Virus record (IMG/VR): IMGVR_UViG_3300048928_000623 | Location: 1 to 38,595 of that record | Strand: one strand, 5' to 3' | DNA length: 38,595 nt | Origin: a virus | Shown here: piece by piece, positions 31,450 to 38,405 of the stretch | Layout: each line of letters starts with the position of its first letter | How positions within the stretch are numbered: the stretch's first letter is position 1 | Notes under the pieces: generated by a model | What the model was told of the DNA's origin: nothing | What the model saw: only the letters and a program-made list of their open reading frames with translations | Databases searched by the model: none | Position numbers and translations under genes: made by a program

Positions 31450-31739
31450 ATGATTTCGGAGACCTGGACCCCAAGGGGTTTGCGGACGCGAAGAACGGGC
31501 GCCTCGCCATCGATGTAGCGACCGTCGTGGTTGCTATCCGTGATAAAACTCTGCGCGAAGCGGCACCGCAGGAGTTCCCATTCACCGCCGCGGTCGAGGA
31601 TATAGAAGTACGAAAGCGTCTCGCGTTCGAACGCCAATGCGAAGTCATCTTCGGCGGTCACGACCTCGTATCCGGGAACGGAAATTTCGACCTGGCCGAA
31701 AAGCAGTTTAGAACCGGTAATAGTCACAGCTTTGATCAT
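31446..31739 (-). CDS. Small hypothetical beta-rich protein
   Basis: A 97-aa beta-rich protein (VTITGSKLLFGQVEISVPGY; LSYFYILDRGGEWELLR). It is coupled by 4-nt overlaps on both sides. The run of aromatic and hydrophobic strands suggests a small barrel. Not recognised. Confidence 0.55.
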   Translation of the reverse strand: MIKAVTITGSKLLFGQVEISVPGYEVVTAEDDFALAFERETLSYFYILDRGGEWELLRCRFAQSFITDSNHDGRYIDGEAPVLRVRKPLGVQVSEII

Positions 31740-32080
31740 GCGGCTTTGCTTTTTCCAGACGTCTGGAAATGGGCGTCGTCTTTGCCCTTGAACGGAATGA
31801 GCAACCCTCGGGCATCGTAGAGACGCTCGATATCGGCGAGGCGGACGAAGGTGACTTCTCGCGTAATCTGGATGACCTTAATTTTGTGCTTCGCGAGTTT
31901 CTGGAGCACGGTGCGCCGATGGCATCCCCAAGATTGCTCGAGCCGCTCGATGCTCACCGTGCCGATGCGTTGCTGAATCGCAGCTTCGACTAGGGCGTCG
32001 ATGCGATCAGCCGGGATGAGGTCGGCGACCATGCGGTCGACGGCATCCTTAAGCATCTCGTCGGTGATCGTGAGGCTCAT
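31736..32080 (-). CDS. Putative DNA-binding protein (excisionase-like)
   Basis: A 114-aa protein. A helical N-terminus (ITDEMLKDAVDRMVADLIPA) is followed by an HTH-like segment (TVSIERLEQSWGCHRRTVLQ) and a strand-rich wing (VTFVRLADIERLYDARG), like MerR/excisionase-type folds. The C-terminal tail overlaps a perfect 14-bp palindrome, encoding HFQTSGK. As an early gene it may regulate lysogeny or replication. Confidence 0.58.
   Translation of the reverse strand: MSLTITDEMLKDAVDRMVADLIPADRIDALVEAAIQQRIGTVSIERLEQSWGCHRRTVLQKLAKHKIKVIQITREVTFVRLADIERLYDARGLLIPFKGKDDAHFQTSGKSKAA
31754..31767. repeat. Dispersed 14-bp palindrome, copy 6 (perfect)
   Basis: TCCAGACGTCTGGA, extended to an 18-bp dyad by flanking TT/AA, in the 3' end of the putative DNA-binding protein gene. 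Confidence 0.75.
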
Positions 32081-32098
32081 GCGGAGAGGGCGAGGGGA

Positions 32099-32314
32099 CT
32101 AGGGTTTCTCGACCGGGGGTTTCGTGGATTCGGCAACGGTGAGGCGAACCCACATTGCATCCCACCATGTGGTGTGGGCTCCCGTGAGCCGGTTGAATGT
32201 CGCGCTCTCGAGCGCGGCACCGCCCACTCGCCACCCGATGATCGGTGCGAATGCGAGCAACATCACCAGGGCAAAACAGCCGAGGGCCTGAGCTTCTGTC
32301 TTGGCGTCGCTCAC
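32099..32314 (-). CDS. Small membrane protein
   Basis: A 71-aa protein. The GTG at 32314 starts it 1 nt after the RHH gene's stop (VSDAKTEAQALGCFALVMLL). One hydrophobic helix spans about 11-27 (GCFALVMLLAFAPIIGW). A soluble end with Trp pairs (TTWWDAMWVRL) follows. It may be a membrane-anchored early protein such as a superinfection-exclusion factor; that is inference. Confidence 0.5.
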   Translation of the reverse strand: MSDAKTEAQALGCFALVMLLAFAPIIGWRVGGAALESATFNRLTGAHTTWWDAMWVRLTVAESTKPPVEKP

Positions 32315-32315
32315 C

Positions 32316-32510
32316 TCAGGCGGCTTTCTTTGAAACCTCAACTAGTCTGCCGTTAACGATCGCAGCCTTTCCGGAGAGAATGCGTTCGAGCATCTCGGTT
32401 AGACCGACGGCCGCGAGTTTCGTGATTGGAATGCCCGACTGTTTCGAAAAATCGCCGAGTCGGGCGTTAATGTCGTCAGGGATGACAACTACGGAGCGTT
32501 TACCTTTCAT
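32316..32510 (-). CDS. RHH (CopG/Arc-type) transcription regulator
   Basis: A 64-aa protein starting MKGKRSVVVIPDD. One strand (RSVVVI) and two helices (DINARLGDFSKQSG, TKLAAVGLTEMLERI) form a ribbon-helix-helix. The first gene of the minus operon, it sits next to a control region with repeated operators, so it probably autoregulates. Met at 32510 is preferred over an upstream Met seven codons earlier that lies within the operator repeats. Confidence 0.68.
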   Translation of the reverse strand: MKGKRSVVVIPDDINARLGDFSKQSGIPITKLAAVGLTEMLERILSGKAAIVNGRLVEVSKKAA

Positions 32511-32618
32511 TGTGCTGACGATGCACTGCAATGCACTGCAAAGTCAACGGGAAAAAGCAACACGCAGCAACATTGTGCTTTGCAGTGCGAACATTTGTGA
32601 GCTAAGGAGAAAGCCGTT
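32511..32618. promoter_or_regulatory. Divergent control region with repeated operators
   Basis: It lies between two divergent RHH genes. TGCACTGCA occurs twice in tandem with 10-bp phasing (32522-32530 and 32532-32540). GCACTGCAAAG (32533-32543) recurs in exact inverted form at 32578-32588. On the minus strand CCGTTGACTT, upstream of the RHH gene, could be a -35 box overlapped by the operators. An AAGGAG ribosome binding site precedes the plus-strand gene. Confidence 0.65.
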
Positions 32619-32981
32619 ATGACCGCGAAAAGAAAAAACAGTCAGGTGACATCTCGCTTGCCAGACGGACTGCTCGAACGACTTGATAAGGCCTGCGATG
32701 TCACAGGACTCGATACGAGCACCGTCGTGAAAGCATGCCTGACCGCCTTTGTCGAAGAAGTCGAAGCAACCGGAGAGATTCGCCTACCGTTGGCGATCGT
32801 TCCCAAAGTAAAAAAAAGCTCTATCCGGCCCGAGGGTTCGCCGACAGCTTCGGGGAGCAAAGGCTCTTCAGCCTCAACAGCAAGACACAAGTTCGAGGTT
32901 CACGAAGAGAATCAGGCACCGGGTCTCGGAGGCCTCGGCGCCGATCGTGGTCGAACGCATTTTCCGACTTCCTCAGAATAG
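32619..32981 (+). CDS. RHH-type regulator
   Basis: A 120-aa protein. Residues 8-45 form a ribbon-helix-helix (QVTSRLPDGLLERLDKACD, then TSTVVKACLTAFVEEVE). The C-terminal half is Ser/Gly-rich and probably disordered. A ribosome binding site (AAGGAG) precedes the ATG. With the divergent RHH gene and shared operators, it makes a candidate two-repressor switch for lysis-lysogeny control, a role usually held by CI/Cro-type proteins. Confidence 0.68.
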   Translation: MTAKRKNSQVTSRLPDGLLERLDKACDVTGLDTSTVVKACLTAFVEEVEATGEIRLPLAIVPKVKKSSIRPEGSPTASGSKGSSASTARHKFEVHEENQAPGLGGLGADRGRTHFPTSSE

Positions 32982-33019
32982 CGTTTCCGCTTAGACATCG
33001 AGTTACCCAGCAACGCAGC

Positions 33020-33493
33020 ATGAAACTGTCTCTTTTCCTCGCATTGTCCCTCCTCGTGTCCGCATTTTCAGCAGAGGCGCGGATCGGAGAAACTCTCGAA
33101 CAGTGCAAAGCCAGATACGGCCCCGTTTCCGCACATGAGCAAGGATCCGACCTCTACGTTTTCGAGAAGAATGGCTTCATGGTTGCGATCACATTTTTTC
33201 AAGGCAACGCAGATGGCCTGATTTTCAAGAAAGCCGAAACGACAGCCCTCGGAACTCCCAAGGAAATGTCGGAGAATGAGATTCAGAATTTTTGCGCGGC
33301 CAATGCCGGCAGCAGCGAGTGGAGGAAAAGCGAGACGTCCTCGATGAATAAAATGTGGGCGACGATTGATGGCACGCGATTCGCAATCTATCAGCCCTTC
33401 GACAATCGACTGATGATCGTGACGAAGGAGTTCCTCGCTCGGCAAGCAGCCGAGAATGCAGCCAAGGAAAACAAAGCTCAGGAAGGTTTCTGA
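33020..33493 (+). CDS. Exported hypothetical protein
   Basis: A 157-aa protein with a signal peptide (MKLSLFLALSLLVSAFSAEA). The mature domain starts RIGETLEQCKARYGPV. The GETxEQxxxRYG pattern is common in small secreted bacterial proteins of unknown function. A basic, Ala-rich tail ends QAAENAAKENKAQ. Its stop is 2 nt before the integrase start. It may be a cargo or lysogenic-conversion gene. Confidence 0.6.
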   Translation: MKLSLFLALSLLVSAFSAEARIGETLEQCKARYGPVSAHEQGSDLYVFEKNGFMVAITFFQGNADGLIFKKAETTALGTPKEMSENEIQNFCAANAGSSEWRKSETSSMNKMWATIDGTRFAIYQPFDNRLMIVTKEFLARQAAENAAKENKAQEGF

Positions 33494-33495
33494 TC

Positions 33496-34839
33496 GTGGA
33501 AGAGAAAGCCGAGAAAACCGAGCTGAAGCCCGTGAAGGTGCGGGGCATCGAAATCCCGATGTACCGATACAAGGATGGCCGCACAGCTTTCGCTGACACG
33601 TTCGGCGGAGAACGCAAGATGCGAGTCTTCAAGGATGCGGGGAAGGCCTACGACGAAGCCGAGGCGCTCGCCATCCGTTTGCTCAATGGAGAGGCACTTC
33701 GTAGCGAATTCAAGGCGACGGATCAGGCGATTTACAAACACGCGCTGCAATTGGTGGAGAAGGTGGGAATTCCACTCACCGCGGCGCTTGAGGAATACGT
33801 TGCAGCCAAGGAGCTGTGCAAGGGTCGACCATTGCTCGACGTCGTGCGAGCTGGTGCGACCCGTGCTAATCTCGAGCCGAAACTCGTGGCGGATGTCGTT
33901 CAAGAATTTCTCGCGGTCAAGACGGCCGATGAGATCGATGTCCACTACCACAAACAGATCACGCAGCTGCTCGGGCAGTTGGTGAAGCGATACCCCGATC
34001 TCACGATCCAGGAGATCACCGCGAAGCAGATCAAAGAACACTACATCGCGATCGCCGCGCCTCGCGCCAACGGCAAGAAGGGTGCAGGATACAAGCGCCG
34101 GAAAGCGGCGAGGGGAGCCATCGTATCTCTCTTCCGCTACGCGAGAGACATCGGCGGATATTTAATTCCAGACGTCCGGACGGAAGCGGAGAAGGTCGAC
34201 GTGCCAGGCAAGGAAATCAACACGATCGCAACACATACTCCAGACGAGCTGAGGTTCTGGCTCCGAGTGGTGCGCCTCGAGTACCTCCCGTGGATGGCCA
34301 TTACGAACTTCTCCGGCGTGCGCACGGAAGAGGTTTGCCCGAAACCCGACTCCCGCAAAGATCGCCTCCGCTGGGAGGACATCAATTTCACCAAGGATGT
34401 CATCATCATTCGGCCAGAGGTGTCGAAGACCGGCGTCAAACGGATCATTCCGCTCCTTCCCAATTTGAAGGCGTGGCTCATGCCGTGGGTCGGCCGCTCA
34501 GGGCCCGTGATGCCGTCGCCGATGAATATTCGCTACGAAACCAAGCTGATGAACAAGGCGAGCGCCAAGCTCGATATCGATCACGCGAAGGGGACGCGGA
34601 TTCACCCGCACCCGGGCTTGCGTTGGAAACAGAATGCGAATCGCCACAGCTACGGATCCCATCGAAATGCAATCATCCAAAATTCCGCGCAGCTTGCCGA
34701 GGAGATGGGAAACTCGGTGGGCGTGATCAAACGCGACTACGAAGATCCGAAGGAGCGCGAGGTGGCAGACGCATTTTTCGGCATCATGCCGACCAACGTA
34801 GGCGACAACGTGATCCAAGTCATGTTCGCGATGGGGTAG
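33496..34839 (+). CDS. int: Tyrosine-family integrase
   Basis: A 447-aa tyrosine recombinase. Catalytic residues visible: Arg276 in SGVRTEE, Lys311 in VSKTGVKR, Arg383-His384 in ANRHSYGSH (with Asn in place of the first His of HxxR) and Tyr415 in IKRDYEDP. An arm/core-binding region lies before residue 250. It starts at GTG 33496, 2 nt after the previous stop. No att site core was recognised nearby. A variant copy of the dispersed 14-bp palindrome lies at 34167-34180. Confidence 0.88.
   Translation: MEEKAEKTELKPVKVRGIEIPMYRYKDGRTAFADTFGGERKMRVFKDAGKAYDEAEALAIRLLNGEALRSEFKATDQAIYKHALQLVEKVGIPLTAALEEYVAAKELCKGRPLLDVVRAGATRANLEPKLVADVVQEFLAVKTADEIDVHYHKQITQLLGQLVKRYPDLTIQEITAKQIKEHYIAIAAPRANGKKGAGYKRRKAARGAIVSLFRYARDIGGYLIPDVRTEAEKVDVPGKEINTIATHTPDELRFWLRVVRLEYLPWMAITNFSGVRTEEVCPKPDSRKDRLRWEDINFTKDVIIIRPEVSKTGVKRIIPLLPNLKAWLMPWVGRSGPVMPSPMNIRYETKLMNKASAKLDIDHAKGTRIHPHPGLRWKQNANRHSYGSHRNAIIQNSAQLAEEMGNSVGVIKRDYEDPKEREVADAFFGIMPTNVGDNVIQVMFAMG
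34167..34180. repeat. Dispersed 14-bp palindrome, copy 7 (variant)
   Basis: TCCAGACGTCCGGA, same variant and orientation as copy 1, within the integrase gene. Confidence 0.7.
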
Positions 34840-34842
34840 GGC

Positions 34843-35064
34843 ATGAAGTGGAACGCCTCAATTCCCCCCGAAGTTCCATATCCCGGTTTATGGGTATGGG
34901 ACGCGGTTGAGCAACAGGCGATTCGCGCAGGGTGGGTTGATTCCTCCCATGACGAGCCCGTCGATATTGGCCATGTGATTGATGCCGACGGCGAGCCCCT
35001 CGGCAAAAAGTTCACGCACTGGATGCTCGCTACTTCCGACACCCCACCATGTGCTCCCGATTGA
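34843..35064 (+). CDS. Small hypothetical protein
   Basis: A 73-aa protein 3 nt after the integrase stop. It starts MKWNASIPPEVPYPGLWVWD and is Trp- and Pro-rich, with an acidic middle. The spacing suggests co-expression with the integrase. It could be a recombination directionality factor, but there is no clear HTH. Not recognised. Confidence 0.45.
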   Translation: MKWNASIPPEVPYPGLWVWDAVEQQAIRAGWVDSSHDEPVDIGHVIDADGEPLGKKFTHWMLATSDTPPCAPD

Positions 35065-35291
35065 CTCAGGATGGCCATGTCGTTGGCCCAGGCAAACGCG
35101 CTCGTGTGCGAATTGACCTCACTTCCGAAATATTTGAGGAGGCTGTATTCTCCGGGTGCGCTCGTCGCGAGAGCCTCGGATGGTGGAAAAGGCAGGGAGC
35201 AAATTCCGCCACAGTTCGCGCAGAGAATTTCGCGGAGAGGAGCCAGAAGACCGGAGAGCTCACGTGGGTGGATGTTCCCGTGGGGCAGGTG
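35065..35291. other. Gap with ambiguous coding, possible repeat element
   Basis: A 227-bp stretch open in more than one frame (one frame continues into the gene at 35292, another gives a 73-codon ORF at 35071-35292, a third is open on the minus strand). Phrases such as GCGCAGAGAATTTCGCGGAG are low-complexity-like and resemble dispersed intergenic repeats of GC-rich genomes. I cannot decide which frame, if any, is used. Confidence 0.35.
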
Positions 35292-35822
35292 ATGAAGGCC
35301 GTTCTTGCTGCTCAGCTTGAAGGCAAGACGTACCGATTGTTGAAAATTGTGACGCGGGACTCGACGCAGGAAGAACTCGAGCGCACCGGCAATCCGCGGA
35401 TGCCCGTACTCATTCCGGATCCCGACCGCCCAGTCGATAATTTCGGACACAAAAGGCCGATGATCAAAGTCGGCGATCGAGCGTGGACCTACAACAGGCA
35501 TACGATGAGACCGCTTCCTGCAGGTCTCGAAGATCTCACAGAATTGAAAGTGGTTAAGATCGATCCGCCCGAGGTGATCGTGCGCCGAAGCGATGGCGCT
35601 GAGTTCACGGTGGCGATACTTTCAATTGAGCCCGAGAATTTGATCGAGATCGGCGGTCGGTGGGTCTCGGAAACGCAGCCGGCTGCGCTCGAGAGAATCG
35701 CACAAAGGATCGAGGAGCTGAAGGCGACCGCGACGGAGAATCACGTACAGGAGGGCAGCATCGCCTCGCAGGTTGCTCACCTCGAGTTCATCCTGCGAAG
35801 GCAAACCTCAAGGAACCAATGA
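35292..35822 (+). CDS. Hypothetical protein
   Basis: A 176-aa protein. The start at ATG 35292 (MKAVLAAQLEGKTYRLLKIV) is chosen because the 81 codons upstream, open to 35049, have an unusual Arg/Gly-rich composition. The body is alpha/beta with PDPDRPVDNFGHKRPMI and ends in a helical segment (ALERIAQRIEELKATATE). Its stop overlaps the next ATG (ATGA). It may be a soluble partner of the following membrane protein. Not recognised. Confidence 0.5.
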   Translation: MKAVLAAQLEGKTYRLLKIVTRDSTQEELERTGNPRMPVLIPDPDRPVDNFGHKRPMIKVGDRAWTYNRHTMRPLPAGLEDLTELKVVKIDPPEVIVRRSDGAEFTVAILSIEPENLIEIGGRWVSETQPAALERIAQRIEELKATATENHVQEGSIASQVAHLEFILRRQTSRNQ

Positions 35823-36436
35823 AAAAAACCAGTACGCTGCGGTATAAAATCGCTGTATCGAACTCTCGCTTCAGAATGTTGCTCGTTCTCGGAGCTGTAT
35901 TCACCATCCTCTTCGCGATTGTTGCGGCGATGATTCTCCTGCCGATTCTACTGATCTGGGGAAGCTGGCCTCAGCTGATGGGCTGGATGCTTTCTAACGT
36001 CGGTCCTCATGACAACCTTGATCTCTATCTCTCGCGAATCGGTGTGTTGGGCGATTCCTTCGGCCCACTCAATGCTCTATTCACGTTGGGTTCCGTTATT
36101 TTGATTCTCATCTCACTCGCCATGCAGATGAGGCAGAACAACGAATCTGAGAGGGCGAGGCAGGAAGATACGGCGGAACAAGCCCGGATCGCTGACGCGA
36201 TGCGAGATGCAGCGCTTTTTTCGGCCGTTGCCGCTCGGCTGAAATACATCGCTGACGAGCACGAGTACTTCCACGTAAGGCCCAATCATGTGGATGAAGG
36301 CTTTTGGTATAGGATCGCCCAGGAATCAAAGCTGGTGGAGTTTCTCGACGCGAAGCTCGCTACGCATGATGTCGATGTCCGTTTGGAGACGATCAAGAGG
36401 GAAGCAAAGGAGAAAGCTGATTCAGAGAACGCCTGA
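35819..36436 (+). CDS. Membrane protein, putative abortive-infection type
   Basis: A 205-aa protein. Two membrane helices at about 19-47 (LLVLGAVFTILFAIVAAMIL) and 86-101 (ALFTLGSVILILISLAMQ) frame a loop with GDSFGPLNALF. A coiled coil (NNESERARQEDTAEQARIAD) and a charged C-terminal domain follow. A G(D)xFGxxNxxF motif before the second helix with a coiled coil after it resembles the putative AbiC-like family. Position at the end of the lysogeny side suggests superinfection immunity. It overlaps the convergent gene by 44 nt. Confidence 0.55.
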   Translation: MKKTSTLRYKIAVSNSRFRMLLVLGAVFTILFAIVAAMILLPILLIWGSWPQLMGWMLSNVGPHDNLDLYLSRIGVLGDSFGPLNALFTLGSVILILISLAMQMRQNNESERARQEDTAEQARIADAMRDAALFSAVAARLKYIADEHEYFHVRPNHVDEGFWYRIAQESKLVEFLDAKLATHDVDVRLETIKREAKEKADSENA

Positions 36437-37103
36437 GATTTTCGCGTTCCGCGTCTGACATGTCCGTGGGATCGAGAGATTTCAGAGCCCGGCAAAGTCG
36501 GCCGACGAGAGATTCGATTGTCGGTACTTTTACCTTTTTCGCCTCGGGTTCTTTCCGCACGGTCCCGTGGACGCGGTGAGCACGCTCAGCGTAGGCCTCG
36601 CTGGCGTCCTCGTCACGCATGCCACGGGACCGGGGAAGATCTAGGTCCAAACGGACGATCTTCGTCCACTTCTGCACGGTGGCTCGCTCGACGCCGTGGC
36701 GTGCAGCGATCTCGGTCTGGCTGAGCCCGCCCTGGAGGGCATGAAGTCCGGAGGAAAAAGCAATGCAGTCCGCGATGAAGGCGTGCTGGGGGTGGGTGTC
36801 GAGGATGTACGCGATCGTTGCGATGACCCCTTCTCGGTAGCTGGCGGCGATCTCCTCAGCGAGCAACGACTTGAGGCTGCCGACGGCAGCTGCCTGGAAA
36901 TCGGCTGCGGCCATCGAGATATTTCCCGGCCACCGCTTCAGAGCACCGGCAAAAGCAATCGCGATCACTTCTTCGACCTGATCGAAGTCGAGGGAAGCGA
37001 AGGGATCCACGGATGCTCGTGGGGACTCTGCGAGATCTCTATACGGTGCGGGCAATATCGGGATATTACACGATAAGCGCAATCGGGCAAGTCCCTGATT
37101 CAC
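36393..37103 (-). CDS. HTH protein
   Basis: A 236-aa protein with an HTH (LSQTEIAARHGVERATVQKW, about 128-147). An N-terminal helical domain of unknown type and a charged C-terminal helix follow. The GTG start at 37103 overlaps the upstream stop as GTGA. The HTH resembles phage regulators and small-terminase-type DNA binders. It is transcribed towards the Abi-like gene and overlaps it. Function: probable DNA-binding regulator. Confidence 0.6.
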   Translation of the reverse strand: MNQGLARLRLSCNIPILPAPYRDLAESPRASVDPFASLDFDQVEEVIAIAFAGALKRWPGNISMAAADFQAAAVGSLKSLLAEEIAASYREGVIATIAYILDTHPQHAFIADCIAFSSGLHALQGGLSQTEIAARHGVERATVQKWTKIVRLDLDLPRSRGMRDEDASEAYAERAHRVHGTVRKEPEAKKVKVPTIESLVGRLCRALKSLDPTDMSDAERENLRRSLNQLSPLLPS

Positions 37104-37495
37104 TCTCCGCTCTTTGGGGGCGTTGCGAGGATCAAAGCGGTTTTCGTCACCATATCGACGGAAAGAACCTGCTCTTCCGCCATCTGTGCATCAGACTTCG
37201 AAGCAAAAAGCGTCCAAAGCGCCGCGATCACGAACTTCGAGACCTGATTTTCAAAGTAGAGATTCTCGTATTTTTGATCTAGCAAATGCAGGTTGTTTTC
37301 GAGCCATGCAGCTGCCATCGCAAACCGCTCGTAGCGAAATTGTACATTGCCCGCATGCTGCGATTTGAAGTACTGGACGATAACCTGCAGTCGCTGCTGC
37401 CCAGATAGCGTGGGGTCGTTCAGTCTAGGATTCTCTTGGTACCAACGAAAATCGTTGGCCCAATCTTGAAGCGGATAAGAATCGGGCGTCGGCAT
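37100..37495 (-). CDS. Hypothetical helical protein
   Basis: A 131-aa helical, aromatic-rich protein (DWANDFRWYQENPRLND; RYERFAMAAAWLENNLHLLD). It is the first gene of a two-gene minus unit, divergent from dam. No domain recognised. A shared 46-bp intergenic region upstream holds an imperfect inverted repeat. Confidence 0.55.
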   Translation of the reverse strand: MPTPDSYPLQDWANDFRWYQENPRLNDPTLSGQQRLQVIVQYFKSQHAGNVQFRYERFAMAAAWLENNLHLLDQKYENLYFENQVSKFVIAALWTLFASKSDAQMAEEQVLSVDMVTKTALILATPPKSGE

Positions 37496-37516
37496 TGGCC
37501 GACGATAGCAGAATGT

Positions 37517-37541
37517 TTGTGCCCTAACAGGGGCAAAGCCG
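37517..37541. promoter_or_regulatory. Divergent intergenic region with imperfect inverted repeat
   Basis: TTTGTGCCCTAACAGGGGCAAAG shows an imperfect dyad centred on AAC, between the minus unit and dam. It is a plausible operator or early promoter region. Confidence 0.35.
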
Positions 37542-37547
37542 TTGACA
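37542..37547 (+). promoter_or_regulatory. TTGACA start-linked element (dam region)
   Basis: GTTGACA exactly 16 nt before ATG 37564. That ATG opens a 16-codon leader frame rather than dam itself. The TTG of the element is in the dam frame. Confidence 0.5.
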
Positions 37548-38405
37548 TCTTTTCGCGGTTTCTATGTCACATCGAAACCTTCAAGGCTTGGGAGAGCAGA
37601 ACGCTTCACGATAGCTACCACGAAACCCGCAATCCGATGGCCCGGCGGAAAATCCCGGCTTTTATCGAAACTCCTGCCACTGATACCCGAGCACACGTGC
37701 TACGCGGAACCATTCGCAGGCGGTCTGGCCTTCCTCTTGGCCAAGCCGAAAAGCAAGGTGGAGGTGGTTAACGATCTGAACGGTACCCTCGTGGGCCTCT
37801 ATCGTCACATCCAGTGGCACTTGCCGGCATTGTTGTCGGAGATCCGCTGGTCACTGCACTCGAGGCAGAACGTCATGGAATACCGACAGCAGCCGGGACT
37901 CACTGAGATCCAGCGTGTCTCACGATGGTTCGTACTGAATCGCATCAGCTTCAATGCTGACGGCACGAGCTACGCGGTGAGCAAGACGACCGGCGGCGGC
38001 TCGGCCGGATCCAAAAAAAGTGTAATCCGGAAGCTCCTAGCATTCCGGAAGCGGATGGAGAGCGTGCAGATCGAGAATATTGACTACCGTAGATTCCTAC
38101 GGTTGTACGATTCTCCGGCGACATTCTTCTTCCTCGATCCGCCCTATCTCGACGCAGCGCCGACGACCTACGACGGTTGGAACCGCGAGCAGATGACGGA
38201 ATTCCGCGACGCGGTTTTCCAACTGCAGGGGAAATGGCTAGTCACGATCGATGACAGTCCATTCAATCGCGAACTATTCGCAGGGTGTCAGATCGAGACG
38301 GCCGAGAGCGCAAATGGGTGCGTGAATACGCGGCTGAATCCGGGCGCAAAATTCCGCGAGATCATCATTCGTCCAATGCTGAGGGAGACCACGGAGGCTC
38401 AGTAA
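37542..38405 (+). CDS. dam: DNA adenine methylase (Dam family)
   Basis: A class D12 adenine-N6 methyltransferase: motif I-like WPGGKSRLL, then the AdoMet pocket FAGGLAFLL and catalytic motif DPPYLD (about residue 204 from this start). It methylates adenine in DNA, probably for regulation or protection. The start is uncertain: TTG 37542 gives 287 aa with a 23-residue leader that Dam enzymes usually lack. ATA 37611 would give the natural MATTKPAIRWPGG and overlaps the TAG of a 16-codon frame opened by ATG 37564. Its end overlaps the convergent last gene by 41 nt. Confidence 0.86.
   Translation: MTSFRGFYVTSKPSRLGRAERFTIATTKPAIRWPGGKSRLLSKLLPLIPEHTCYAEPFAGGLAFLLAKPKSKVEVVNDLNGTLVGLYRHIQWHLPALLSEIRWSLHSRQNVMEYRQQPGLTEIQRVSRWFVLNRISFNADGTSYAVSKTTGGGSAGSKKSVIRKLLAFRKRMESVQIENIDYRRFLRLYDSPATFFFLDPPYLDAAPTTYDGWNREQMTEFRDAVFQLQGKWLVTIDDSPFNRELFAGCQIETAESANGCVNTRLNPGAKFREIIIRPMLRETTEAQ

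Noticed and set aside
34737-35501. Long minus-strand open frame across the integrase end and the following genes
   Set aside because: It overlaps the integrase 3' end and two plus-strand genes, and has no ribosome binding site or family match.
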